Of a DNA stretch of 64,000 nucleotides, positions 1 through 7,981 are shown in pieces. The translations under genes and the position numbers were made by a program. The stretch is from Oleiphilaceae bacterium (GTDB lineage: Bacteria; Pseudomonadota; Gammaproteobacteria; Pseudomonadales; Oleiphilaceae): positions 310,001-374,000 of the forward strand of contig JAKVBL010000005.1 in the NCBI GenBank assembly GCA_022447365.1, written 5' to 3'. Under the pieces are notes generated by a model. That model saw nothing but the letters and a program-made list of their open reading frames with translations, was not told where the DNA came from and searched no databases. Position 1 is the first letter of the stretch; each line of letters begins with the position of its first letter.

Positions 1-323
1 CCGATATTGGGTCTTAAGCCATAGCCTTCCTCTTCTTGAATATTGACGCCCGGTATATGGCTTAACACACGATTAATATCATCATATTCAAACTTTTCGA
101 TGTCATTTTGGTCGATGAGATGCGCGGAACCCGGTTGTTTTTTGATCTGAGTCGCACCGCCGGTAATGTAGATGTCTTCGCGTTTAACGCTGGTAATGGA
201 AGACGAAGCGACTGCTTCTTCGGTACTAAGTGAAGCCTCATTTTCAGATTGCGCATGTGATAGTGGGCTAATGCAAAACGCTAGAGGTGCCGCTAAGGCA
301 AGGTGTAACAGCTTAATTTTCAT
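1..323 (-). CDS. TonB-dependent outer-membrane receptor, FecA-like (N-terminal part only)
   Basis: Read on the minus strand from ATG at 323, the first 107 residues are open to the window edge. A signal peptide ends near LSHAQ (about residues 1-25). The plug-domain start follows, with GSAHLIDQNDIEKFEYDDIN and then PGVNIQEEEGYGLRPNIG, a pattern typical of the ferric-dicitrate receptor (FecA)-like branch. Such receptors bind an iron chelate at the cell surface and import it using TonB/ExbBD energy. It lies downstream of the imelysin and DUF4856 lipoprotein genes on the same strand and across the locus from a full TonB2-type energising operon, which supports iron uptake. The substrate cannot be told because the barrel lies outside the window. 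Confidence 0.85.
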   Translation of the reverse strand, partial: MKIKLLHLALAAPLAFCISPLSHAQSENEASLSTEEAVASSSITSVKREDIYITGGATQIKKQPGSAHLIDQNDIEKFEYDDINRVLSHIPGVNIQEEEGYGLRPNI

Positions 324-365
324 AGTCAGGTATAGGGTAAAATCTATGGTAATAAAAATAACTAA

Positions 366-411
366 GCGAGATCACAATCTTCTTTGTGAGCCTAGAAGAT
401 TGTGATCTCGC
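366..411 (-). repeat. Perfect 18-bp inverted repeat between imelysin gene and receptor gene
   Basis: Arms at 366-383 and 394-411 are exact reverse complements around a 10-base loop. On the minus strand the hairpin starts 35 bases after the imelysin stop and is followed by a T-rich but interrupted stretch (TTAGTTATTTTTATT) before the receptor start at 323. It may be a terminator/attenuator or an mRNA-stabilising element that sets different expression for lipoproteins and receptor. The stem is longer than the usual terminator stem and rather AT-rich. Confidence 0.7.
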
Positions 412-445
412 TCGATATAGAAAATAACAACGCTAGCGCTTTGGT

Positions 446-1693
446 CTAGTCGTTATCTCCTTCTGCTGATTGAGGAATCGCTAAAGTTAGTGCTGTGACG
501 AAATCAGTTTTAAGAACATCTGTGACTTTCTTAACATCTGCATGCAGTGCGCAAGCTTCTTCAAGTCTGTTATCTGAAGTAGAGTTAGTGCAGTCAGCCT
601 CATTGATTCCTGTCACGCTAGCAACGAGTGTAGTGCCGAAATTATCGATGTTTGCAATTGCCGCATTAATATCGGTTGTCATGGTGGATGCGATATTGCC
701 TTGGCCTGCATCTTCAAGTAAATCGTCCATGCCGTTATTTAATACCGCGAGAAAACCTTGAAGATTTGCTTTGATGTTTGCCAGCGATTGGTTGGCGTAT
801 GTAGATTCAACTGTTTCAGGGCAGCTTGTACTAGCACAGTCAGCGCTGATACCGGCAGGCTCCGCTATTTTCATATCTTTCACTTCTGTATCTAGATAGA
901 ACAGTGCGTCTGATATTTCATTCAACGCCTCTGTTGCTGAAGAGTACCGAGAGCTTGTGCTGCCTGCAGTACTTAATTGTTGGAAATAGTTGTCACCTGC
1001 ACCTTGCCAGTCGTCCAACAAAGCGGTGGTTTGAGCTGCAACGTCGTTTGCTACGATTTTGGCATATTCACAACGGGCAAGTGAGCGGTCAGCATCTGTT
1101 CTGATATTCCACGCACCGTTTGTCGGACTTGTTGTTGAGCTGTCTGTTGAACACGTGTGGTCAAGATCATTGGAATACAGTAGATATTCAAGCGCATCTA
1201 ATCCGATACGACGAGGGGTTTGGCTGTTAATATCAAATCCTGCTGTATCGTCATCATAATCAACTAAGGCGCCATCAACAAAGCAACTGCTTTTGGCCGG
1301 CCAGCTATAAATTCGCTCTCGAATACTATTGTTCCCGCCGTCGAATGATGGCCCGAAGTTCATGACTTCAGCTTGTTGCCACGCAGTCATCGCAGCTTGC
1401 CAAGTGCTCTGAGCTGTCGCTAGGGTGGATGCGACATTGGCGGAACTAACTGCCACTTCATCGCAATATGCATCAATAGCATTTGCTAGGCTTAGTGCTT
1501 GGGTGTTGCTGTTCTGTAAAACTGGAATCACGGCATTCGCAATATCGGTTAGTGCTTGTTGTTGGGCAGTCAATTCTGCATCCGGAGTGGGGTTGTTGTT
1601 TGTATCTGAGCTTGAGCTACCTCCACCACCACAGGCTGTTAGGAGAAATACGGAGGCGCTGATAATTACAGAAGAACGTTTCCAGTTGAACAT
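446..1693 (-). CDS. Imelysin-like (peptidase M75 family) lipoprotein
   Basis: This is a 415-residue predicted lipoprotein: the signal peptide ends in LLTAC (Cys21) and a Gly/Ser-rich linker follows. The body fits the imelysin family, helical periplasmic or surface proteins linked to iron uptake (IrpA, ICMP) rather than proven peptidases. The family signature region reads IGLDALEYLL (about 163-172), so Asp166 stands where the His of the GxHxxE motif is found in metal-binding members. I chose ATG at 1693 over the in-frame TTG at 1705 because GAGG lies seven bases upstream of the ATG. It follows the DUF4856 gene and precedes the FecA-like receptor, so a role in iron acquisition is likely; the molecular function is unproven. 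Confidence 0.8.
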   Translation of the reverse strand: MFNWKRSSVIISASVFLLTACGGGGSSSSDTNNNPTPDAELTAQQQALTDIANAVIPVLQNSNTQALSLANAIDAYCDEVAVSSANVASTLATAQSTWQAAMTAWQQAEVMNFGPSFDGGNNSIRERIYSWPAKSSCFVDGALVDYDDDTAGFDINSQTPRRIGLDALEYLLYSNDLDHTCSTDSSTTSPTNGAWNIRTDADRSLARCEYAKIVANDVAAQTTALLDDWQGAGDNYFQQLSTAGSTSSRYSSATEALNEISDALFYLDTEVKDMKIAEPAGISADCASTSCPETVESTYANQSLANIKANLQGFLAVLNNGMDDLLEDAGQGNIASTMTTDINAAIANIDNFGTTLVASVTGINEADCTNSTSDNRLEEACALHADVKKVTDVLKTDFVTALTLAIPQSAEGDND

Positions 1694-1803
1694 AATATAC
1701 CTCAATTCTTATGTGTTGGTTTCAATGAGCAAGTGATTAAGGTTTGCTTGCTGGAACTGAAACTAGGTTAGACCTGATAATGTTTGTGTTTTTAAACGCA
1801 CAA

Positions 1804-1833
1804 AAGGGTAGGCTCTAAATGAATCCTACCCTT
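1804..1833 (-). terminator. Hairpin between DUF4856 and imelysin genes (weak terminator or attenuator)
   Basis: A 9-bp perfect stem (1804-1812 with 1825-1833, AAGGGTAGG pairing with CCTACCCTT) encloses a 12-base loop. On the minus strand it lies about 75 bases after the DUF4856 stop and is followed by only four T residues. It could give partial termination, so that the imelysin gene is expressed less than or separately from DUF4856. Confidence 0.4.
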
Positions 1834-1907
1834 GTTGTAAAGCTATCCGTGGCTCAGCGGCTTGTATAACTGCTTAATGTGCTGGCTAACGGAAATTGCG
1901 TAGGTGC

Positions 1908-3335
1908 TTACCAGCCGTTTTCACCGTTTGCATCACCCATATTCTCATCAGCAAAGTTGTAAGCAGCTTGGAGAATATCGCGTGAAGCAATCAGGCTTGC
2001 ACGATAGTTATTGATCGTGGTTGTATCGGCAGTAGAAAGTACAGGTGCATCACCTAGGTTGGTGTTGATTGTTTCAATGTCTGTGATACTGATTAGTGCA
2101 TTCGGGTTAAATTGAAGGCCCATAACAAAACCTTTCAACTCTGACCAATGTTTCGCGTGATTGCGGAAACTGTAATCATTCGTACCGAAATCGTTCATGT
2201 CTTGAAGCGTGTCGTTGATATAGTGAACAGCTGTTGCCGCGTACACTTTTTCCCAGTTGTTAACGATGATGTCGCGTTGCGCTTCCAGTTCGACTAGGTC
2301 AACATCAGCACCACTTTCAGTAATCAAGCTGCGACCTCTTACGAAGGCATCAAAGATAGCTGCAGTGAAATTAGTTTTAGCATCATCCGAGCTACCAAAA
2401 TCGCGTTTTGCGGCATTAACTGCTGCTGCGAAGTTGATTTCTGAACGCAGGTCAATTTCACCGTCGCCATTTGTGTCGAAGTAACCTTCACCACGTGGGT
2501 TGCCCTCTGCAGAGCTGTGGTTGCGGATCTCAGCGTCGGTGTATAGGTCGTAGTCACGTGCTGCGCCAAAGTAGCCGAATGCTTCGTCCCAAGCATGTTC
2601 TAGCCCTGAGTAAGGCTTAGGAACACCGTTGTTCACGGTTTGCTCTGCACTTGCGTTGATACCTTTGCCATTACCAAGATCATCGCTTAAATAGTCACCC
2701 GTACCTTGAGAGTACGCTACTGACATGAGCAAGAACTTGTTGGTAAGTTGTTGCAGGTCAACACCTGTAACTGTCAAATAAGGAGGTAGTGCGTCACCCG
2801 CATCTACAGGGTTAAGGCGTACGCTTGGATCAACAGCATTTGCTGCAACGATACCGAATAGGTATTGAACAAACTCGTCTGGTGTTGGGTTTGCGTCCAG
2901 ACCTGTTGCCCAGCCGCGCAGAGTAGTGTGGCGTAGGCTGTTGTCTTCACCAGCAATTTTTTCTTTCAGGTCTTTTCCAGTGGAAATGTCGCCGTAGGTT
3001 GGGCCTGGGCTAAGCGTTTCTGCGCCTTTGGTCAAAAGGTAATTGGTGTTATCAATATCACCGCCAGAATTAGCGTCATATAGAGCATTTAATTCATCCA
3101 GCACATCGCTAGCTACTGTGGCCGTAGCGAAATCGCCAGCGATTAGGCTTTTCAAATCTGAAATTAATACTTGGCGCGCTGTTTGACCAGAATAGGAAAT
3201 ACTACTTTCGCCTGCTTCAAACTGGCTTTCAAAAGAATAGGCAGGTTGAGCGGAAGAACCGCCTCCATCGCTGCTACTGCAGCCAGCAAATGCAACGCTA
3301 AGTGCCATTGCTGAAAGGGTAAACGTCTTTTTCAT
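1908..3335 (-). CDS. DUF4856-domain lipoprotein, probable iron-regulated cell-envelope protein
   Basis: A 475-residue protein with a lipoprotein signal (FAGC, Cys19) and a Ser/Gly-rich linker. The sequence from YSFES through ISYSGQTARQVLISDL and the later HAWDEAFGYFGAARDYDL is characteristic of DUF4856. In marine bacteria this family is often found beside imelysins and TonB receptors. A short DTNGDGEIDL segment (about 287-296) resembles a calcium-binding EF-hand/dockerin loop. No enzymatic motif is visible. It is first in a minus-strand set DUF4856 - imelysin - FecA-like receptor, preceded by two Fur-box-like palindromes. I infer a role in capture or handling of iron or another metal at the envelope; the biochemical function is unknown. 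Confidence 0.75.
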   Translation of the reverse strand: MKKTFTLSAMALSVAFAGCSSSDGGGSSAQPAYSFESQFEAGESSISYSGQTARQVLISDLKSLIAGDFATATVASDVLDELNALYDANSGGDIDNTNYLLTKGAETLSPGPTYGDISTGKDLKEKIAGEDNSLRHTTLRGWATGLDANPTPDEFVQYLFGIVAANAVDPSVRLNPVDAGDALPPYLTVTGVDLQQLTNKFLLMSVAYSQGTGDYLSDDLGNGKGINASAEQTVNNGVPKPYSGLEHAWDEAFGYFGAARDYDLYTDAEIRNHSSAEGNPRGEGYFDTNGDGEIDLRSEINFAAAVNAAKRDFGSSDDAKTNFTAAIFDAFVRGRSLITESGADVDLVELEAQRDIIVNNWEKVYAATAVHYINDTLQDMNDFGTNDYSFRNHAKHWSELKGFVMGLQFNPNALISITDIETINTNLGDAPVLSTADTTTINNYRASLIASRDILQAAYNFADENMGDANGENGW

Positions 3336-3361
3336 TTTTTATAATCCAAATAAATTGTGAT

Positions 3362-3382
3362 AAATGATAATAATTATTATTT
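3362..3382 (-). promoter_or_regulatory. Fur-box-like palindrome upstream of DUF4856
   Basis: The near-perfect palindrome AAATGATAATAATTATTATT contains GATAAT-A-ATTATT, which differs from the Fur 6-1-6 consensus (GATAAT-N-ATTATC) by one base. It lies 27 bases upstream of the DUF4856 start, in the promoter region of the minus-strand iron genes. Binding is inferred from the sequence only. Confidence 0.65.
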
Positions 3383-3420
3383 GCGTCAGGAGTTTATTTT
3401 TTTCGCGAGAGATGTCAAAT

Positions 3421-3445
3421 AATAATGAAAATAATTATGATTTGT
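3421..3445 (-). promoter_or_regulatory. Second Fur-box-like palindrome upstream of DUF4856
   Basis: AATAATGAAAATAATTATGA includes GAAAAT-A-ATTATG, which matches 10 of the 12 half-site bases of the Fur 6-1-6 pattern. It lies about 40 bases upstream of the stronger box. Such paired boxes are common at tightly Fur-repressed promoters. The region is AT-rich, so chance similarity is possible. Confidence 0.45.
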
Positions 3446-3473
3446 ATTTGTATTATGATTATTGGTGAACGCG

Positions 3474-4412
3474 TTAAATTGTAGGGTCTTGTGGCCTTTT
3501 GAGCCCGAAGTTAAGTCTTTCGTATTGATCTGTGCAGTAGAGGGTCCCTCCCATGCGATCCCAAATAGATAATTGAGAACCAAAATTTAGATTATGGTGT
3601 TCGGGAGCAGAACTGTGGTGAATCTGATGTTGCGCAGGACTAATAAATATTCGCTCTAGTGGGCCAAATGATAGCCAAATGTGAGAATGGCGAAGGTTTG
3701 CCCCAAACAGGTTGAATGCAAAGCGTGCGGCGTTGACTCCCATAATTGTAGCGAGATCTATATTCTGGCCTGAGCAATAAAAAAAACATCCTGTCACTAC
3801 ACCGGTCACTAGTACATCACGCGTGTATTGCAGCGCAGACTCTACGGGATGAATACGATAGAGTGTGAGGGGGGTCATTGTCCTTGCGGAGTGGTGCCAT
3901 TTATGGAATTTCCAAAGCCATGGTATTTGATGCATCAAACGATGGAGCAGATAACGTGACGCATCTAATGCTAGTGTAAGGGATAAGCTGTACGAAAGAA
4001 TTAAAAAAGACTGAGACACTGTTGATGTTTCGGTGCCTGACAACTCTAGTGGTCCAAACACAAGGGTAAGCAGCTTGACTGTATAAAACCCTACTGAAAA
4101 CGCGCTGATAATAAGCGGAATAAACAAGAGTGCTTTTAAGGTTGCGTTGAGGCAGAGCAGTCCAAAATCGATTGCGCTTGAGCGATTAAGCCAGATTGCT
4201 TTGGGGAAGATGAAGCGCAGAAGTCCAGCTAGAAATGGAGATTGTGAAAGGCTATTTCTTGAACGCCAAATGTGACGATGGTAAACCCAGGTTGCAAGAA
4301 TAAGCGCCGATAGAATATAGCCAAAATAAAGACGTTTGTTTGGTTCCAGTAAAAACTGCATGGGAACAAGTACAGCTTCGTAAATTGCCTCTTCATCTAT
4401 TGGGAATAGCAT
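3474..4412 (-). CDS. Fatty acid hydroxylase/sterol desaturase family membrane protein
   Basis: A 312-residue integral membrane protein with several hydrophobic helices in residues 28-150 and 200-235. The three histidine boxes of the fatty-acid-hydroxylase superfamily (PF04116) are visible: HRLMH (157-161), HKWHH (170-174) and HQIHH (262-266), which bind a di-iron centre in studied relatives. Reactions in the family include C-H hydroxylation or desaturation of lipids and sterol-like substrates; the substrate here cannot be deduced. It shares a 109-base divergent promoter region, with a Fur-like site, with the DUF1513-TonB operon. It is followed on the same strand by the DUF4856 gene after 138 bases. 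Its presence within an iron locus is unusual for a lipid enzyme. Confidence 0.8.
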   Translation of the reverse strand: MLFPIDEEAIYEAVLVPMQFLLEPNKRLYFGYILSALILATWVYHRHIWRSRNSLSQSPFLAGLLRFIFPKAIWLNRSSAIDFGLLCLNATLKALLFIPLIISAFSVGFYTVKLLTLVFGPLELSGTETSTVSQSFLILSYSLSLTLALDASRYLLHRLMHQIPWLWKFHKWHHSARTMTPLTLYRIHPVESALQYTRDVLVTGVVTGCFFYCSGQNIDLATIMGVNAARFAFNLFGANLRHSHIWLSFGPLERIFISPAQHQIHHSSAPEHHNLNFGSQLSIWDRMGGTLYCTDQYERLNFGLKRPQDPTI

Positions 4413-4469
4413 TGCTGGCCAATTGTGTCCTTTGACTTCTTGAATTAATCGTTGTTAGCAATTAGTAAT

Positions 4470-4498
4470 AATAATAAAATGTATTCTCATTTGCATTT
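4470..4498. promoter_or_regulatory. Possible Fur site in the divergent promoter of hydroxylase and DUF1513-TonB operon
   Basis: The 109-base gap between the divergent starts at 4412 and 4522 contains, read on the minus strand, AATGCAAATGAGAATACATT followed by an AT-rich repeat. The AAATGAGAAT core is often seen in Fur-bound sites, but the match to the 15-base TGATAAT-N-ATTATCA consensus is only partial. It lies 24-52 bases before the DUF1513 start. Confidence 0.4.
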
Positions 4499-4521
4499 TA
4501 ATTATCTAGTATTTTCACTTT

Positions 4522-5652
4522 ATGAAATCAACATTTAGTCCAAGTCGACGACGCTTTCTGTTTGCTGGTGGTTTGGGGCTTACTGCAGTTTCTTTAGCAT
4601 ATGTAGGTTTGGGTTCATCAAAGAGGGGGGAAAGTAGTGAACTCTTTTTGACTGCCCACAAACACAAGAATCAACACTTCGTTAGTGCGATGAACTTGGG
4701 GGGCAATGAGTATTTTCGGACTTCAACACCCTCTGCGTGCCATAGCATAACAACCCACTCAGCAAGCAATACAATGGTTGGGATTTCCAGAGATCCCGAA
4801 GCACCGGCACTAGCGTTTAATGCTCAAAATGGTGAATCTATTTCGCATTTCTTTCCTCGAGAGGGGCGACACTTTAATGGCCACGGCTGTATATCTGACG
4901 ATGGGCGTTATTTCTTTGCGACGCAGAATGCTTTCGAAGAACAGCGTGGCGTTATTGCCGTGTATGACATAGAGAGTGCGCAACAAATAGAAGAATATGA
5001 CAGCGGTGGACAGGGGCCGCACGAGATTCACTTGCTCAGTGATAAGCGGACCCTAGTGATTGCAAATGGAGGTATACAAACGCATCCAGAAAGTGGCCGG
5101 AAGTCGCTCAATCTTGCGAAGATGCACCCTAAGTTGAGTTATCTAGACAGTAGCTCTGGGGAGCAGCTCGATCACTTTGATTTGCCCGATCGGCGTCTAA
5201 GTATTCGGCATGTGGCAGTCGGTAGTGATGACACGGTGGGGTTGGCACTTCAGTACAAAGGTAAGAGAGAATTCCCGCCGGTGGTTGGCTTTCAAAAAGG
5301 GCAGCGAGAGATTCAGTTGGTTAAGTCGGATGACGATCAGACCCATTGGAAAATGAATCAATACACTGCAAGCATTTGTATTCATCCTGAAACGGGTGTC
5401 ACTGCTATAACCTGTCCCCGAGGCAATCTCATCACATTTTGGGATTCTCGAGATCGTAAGTTTATTAGTTCAATAGAAATTTTTGACGCGAGTGGTGTCG
5501 CTTTAAGCCGGGATGGCAGGTACTTTTTTGTTACCTCTGGTACTGGTTCTTTGTATCACATTGACGCCCATGCTTTGGCACTCAGCTCAGTCTCAATTCC
5601 TGAATGGCCAAACGCCCATTGGGGAAATCACTTCAGCCAAATAACGGTGTAA
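4522..5652 (+). CDS. DUF1513 family Tat-exported protein (beta-propeller-like, iron-locus associated)
   Basis: A 376-residue protein with a twin-arginine signal (SRRRFL, residues 8-13, then a hydrophobic stretch to about 32). The body has repeated short motifs of propeller type, such as HGCISDDGRYFFATQN and ASGVALSRDGRYFFVTSGTG, matching DUF1513. This family is known mostly from clusters with imelysins and di-haem peroxidase-like proteins. Export by Tat suggests folding or cofactor loading in the cytoplasm. It is the first gene of the plus-strand operon; the DUF3450 start follows its stop by two bases, which suggests translational coupling to the TonB-energising genes. The function is unknown; a role in periplasmic iron handling is inferred. 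No strong Shine-Dalgarno precedes the ATG. Confidence 0.8.
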   Translation: MKSTFSPSRRRFLFAGGLGLTAVSLAYVGLGSSKRGESSELFLTAHKHKNQHFVSAMNLGGNEYFRTSTPSACHSITTHSASNTMVGISRDPEAPALAFNAQNGESISHFFPREGRHFNGHGCISDDGRYFFATQNAFEEQRGVIAVYDIESAQQIEEYDSGGQGPHEIHLLSDKRTLVIANGGIQTHPESGRKSLNLAKMHPKLSYLDSSSGEQLDHFDLPDRRLSIRHVAVGSDDTVGLALQYKGKREFPPVVGFQKGQREIQLVKSDDDQTHWKMNQYTASICIHPETGVTAITCPRGNLITFWDSRDRKFISSIEIFDASGVALSRDGRYFFVTSGTGSLYHIDAHALALSSVSIPEWPNAHWGNHFSQITV

Positions 5653-5654
5653 AC

Positions 5655-6521
5655 ATGCTGATTAATCTAAACCTAAGCACGAGGCTGAGTTCATTGCTCT
5701 TGCCTTTGTTTGCGATCTCATTGTTGGTAAGTGCGTCGCCGAGTCGTGGGCAAAACACAATTAGCGACTCGAACCTTGTCCGCAAATTTGATGCGAATAT
5801 ACAAGTTGTAAAGGCCGCGAATATTTCTGGAAAAATATCGCAGGAAAAAATCGATGTGCTTGCTGAACAAACTGAAGAGTTGCTCGATGCATATCGTGAA
5901 TCCTACGAACAGCTAGCGCGCTACCAGAAGAACATCGCCCATCTTGAGGTGATGCAATCGCGCCAAAGCGAACAAAAAGAGTCTTTACGCAAGCAGATGC
6001 TAACTTTATCTGAAACTGAAACAGCTTTGGTTCCTTTGTTGTTAAACATGATTGATGCGTTAGAAGCGAGTATTGAAAAGGACTTACCTTTTTTACTCGT
6101 AGAACGTCGCGCGAGGATTAAAGCGCTGCGCAAAATGATCAGCGCGCCAGATTTGTCTTTGCCCAACAAATATCGTCAGGTGCTCGATGCCTATGAAATT
6201 GAACGAGACTTTGGTTATACGCTCGAGACTTATGCTCAGGAGTTATCTTTGGATGGCCGAGAGACACTTGTTCAAATACTTAGGCTTGGCCGAATTGGGC
6301 TTTACTACCAGACCTCAGAAGGTTTGCGACAAGGTCTATGGGATCGAGAAAAATCAAAATGGCAATCTTTGGACGGCTATTCAGATTCAATTAGTGATGG
6401 TATCTCAATGGCGAATGAACAAGTTTCACCAACGCTTTTAAATTTACCTGTTTTGCCTCATAAGCAAGTGATCGAACAGCAAGGGCATGAAGTTAAGGCG
6501 GCAGAGGGAAGTGCGAAATAA
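5655..6521 (+). CDS. DUF3450 family periplasmic protein of a TonB2-type system
   Basis: A 288-residue exported protein: a signal peptide to about SRGQ (residue 33), then a long charged coiled-coil segment (roughly 40-130) followed by a mixed domain with the IRPDLSLPNKYR-like family region (here SAPDLSLPNKYRQ). DUF3450 proteins are almost always encoded just upstream of the TtpC-ExbB2-ExbD2-TonB2 genes, as here. I chose ATG 5655 because the longer in-frame start at 5604 would lie inside the DUF1513 gene and place 17 non-signal residues before the signal peptide. The stop overlaps the ttpC start (TAATG). It probably acts as a periplasmic accessory of the energising complex. Confidence 0.8.
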   Translation: MLINLNLSTRLSSLLLPLFAISLLVSASPSRGQNTISDSNLVRKFDANIQVVKAANISGKISQEKIDVLAEQTEELLDAYRESYEQLARYQKNIAHLEVMQSRQSEQKESLRKQMLTLSETETALVPLLLNMIDALEASIEKDLPFLLVERRARIKALRKMISAPDLSLPNKYRQVLDAYEIERDFGYTLETYAQELSLDGRETLVQILRLGRIGLYYQTSEGLRQGLWDREKSKWQSLDGYSDSISDGISMANEQVSPTLLNLPVLPHKQVIEQQGHEVKAAEGSAK

Positions 6522-7975
6522 TGCGTTTGATTAATTTGAAAATCAACACCCGTCTTTTGAGGAAGTTGGTACAGGATAAGTTGCTCAAGCGCAGCTGTGT
6601 GTTTCTCGCCATGCTGGTGTGTATCAGTGCCAACGCTCAAACTGATAATGAAACTAGCTTAGATATCTTGCTGACTCAATTGAACCAAGATAAGACTAAT
6701 GAAGCGGCTATTCATCGTGAGCGAGAAAAGGCGTTTTTAGCCGAAAAGAATGAACAAGCTACTAAGCTTGCCGATATGCGTAAACAAGAGCAGCAGGCCA
6801 GAATTCAATACGATACGCTGCAGAAAACGGTAATGGCAGAGGCGCAAAATCTTGAGGCATTAAGCGAGCAACTAGAAGAACGTGCTCATCACTTAAAAGA
6901 TTTGTTTTCTGTGGCAAGGCAGGTTGCCAGTGATACGCAACAAGACATCAATGCGTCTCTTAACTCTACCCAATATCCAGATTTGAGGCAGACTTTACCG
7001 TCTTTACTCCAAAGTAAGTCTTTACCTGAAATCAAAGATTTGAAAGCCTTGTGGTTCGTGTTGCTGAAGGATATTCAAGCATCAGGTGAAGTCACGAACT
7101 ATCCGGCAGATGTGTATCAGCAAAATGGAGAGAAAATTACGACTTCCGTTTTGCGTATGGGGCCATTTACTGCGCGCACAGATACACAGTTCCTTAGCTA
7201 TGTAGCGAAGCAACAACGTCTGCAAGTTCTTGCATCGGTGGAAGAGGAGAAGGCGCCAGTTGGAACATCTTCGGCTGGTCTGTTCAACGTGATTATTGAT
7301 CCAACTCGTGGCCAGCTGCTGGCGCAGATCGAGAAGAAAGCTTCGCTAGCAGATCGCGTTCGTCAAGGGGGTTATGTGGGTGGCGTCATTATTTTGCTTG
7401 GCCTTACCGGCTTGGCTTTTACCGCATGGCGTTTGTTCTATCTCTCGAAGGAGCATGCAAAGATTCGGCAGCAACTGTGCAATCCGGAAACCATTTGCAA
7501 AGAAAACCCTCTAGGCCGGGTATTAGCGGTCGGAAATGAGCATCTCTTGGCGACGGAAAATCTCGGTGCGGAACAACTGCATGACAAGTACGAAGGCCTG
7601 GAAGTGAAGTTAAATGAAGCGGTGTTGCGCGAAGCGCCATCGCTCGATCGAGGAACAGGCTTTATTAAGTTGCTAGCGACCGTTGCACCTTTGCTGGGTC
7701 TATTGGGAACTGTAACAGGAATGATTGCGACTTTTCAGGCCATTACCTTGTTTGGAACGGGAGATCCAAAACTAATGGCGGGCGGGATTTCTCAAGCGTT
7801 GGTTACGACGGTTCTTGGACTAATTGTGGCCATTCCCTTGTTGTTTGGTCATAGCTTGGTCGTGAGTCGTGTCAAAGGTTTACTGTTGATCTTGAGTCAA
7901 GAAAGTTTGTCGCTGGTTGCTCAGACTTTAGAGGGTACTTCTCTCCAAGGTAGTCGAATCGAAGACGGCAAGTAG
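6521..7975 (+). CDS. TtpC-like MotA/TolQ/ExbB proton channel protein with periplasmic coiled-coil domain
   Basis: A 484-residue protein. Residues 1-40 form a signal peptide ending near SANAQ, followed by a long coiled coil (about 45-150), a periplasmic domain, a membrane helix near 285-310 and a C-terminal MotA/TolQ/ExbB domain with LATVAPLLGLLGTVTGMIAT and two further helices. This architecture is that of TtpC, the extra component of Vibrio TonB2 systems required for energising iron-siderophore import. Its partner ExbB starts six bases after its stop. The proton-channel domain is complete, so it could assemble with ExbB/ExbD in the inner membrane and reach the periplasm with its coiled coil. 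Confidence 0.85.
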   Translation: MRLINLKINTRLLRKLVQDKLLKRSCVFLAMLVCISANAQTDNETSLDILLTQLNQDKTNEAAIHREREKAFLAEKNEQATKLADMRKQEQQARIQYDTLQKTVMAEAQNLEALSEQLEERAHHLKDLFSVARQVASDTQQDINASLNSTQYPDLRQTLPSLLQSKSLPEIKDLKALWFVLLKDIQASGEVTNYPADVYQQNGEKITTSVLRMGPFTARTDTQFLSYVAKQQRLQVLASVEEEKAPVGTSSAGLFNVIIDPTRGQLLAQIEKKASLADRVRQGGYVGGVIILLGLTGLAFTAWRLFYLSKEHAKIRQQLCNPETICKENPLGRVLAVGNEHLLATENLGAEQLHDKYEGLEVKLNEAVLREAPSLDRGTGFIKLLATVAPLLGLLGTVTGMIATFQAITLFGTGDPKLMAGGISQALVTTVLGLIVAIPLLFGHSLVVSRVKGLLLILSQESLSLVAQTLEGTSLQGSRIEDGK

Positions 7976-7981
7976 TCATCC

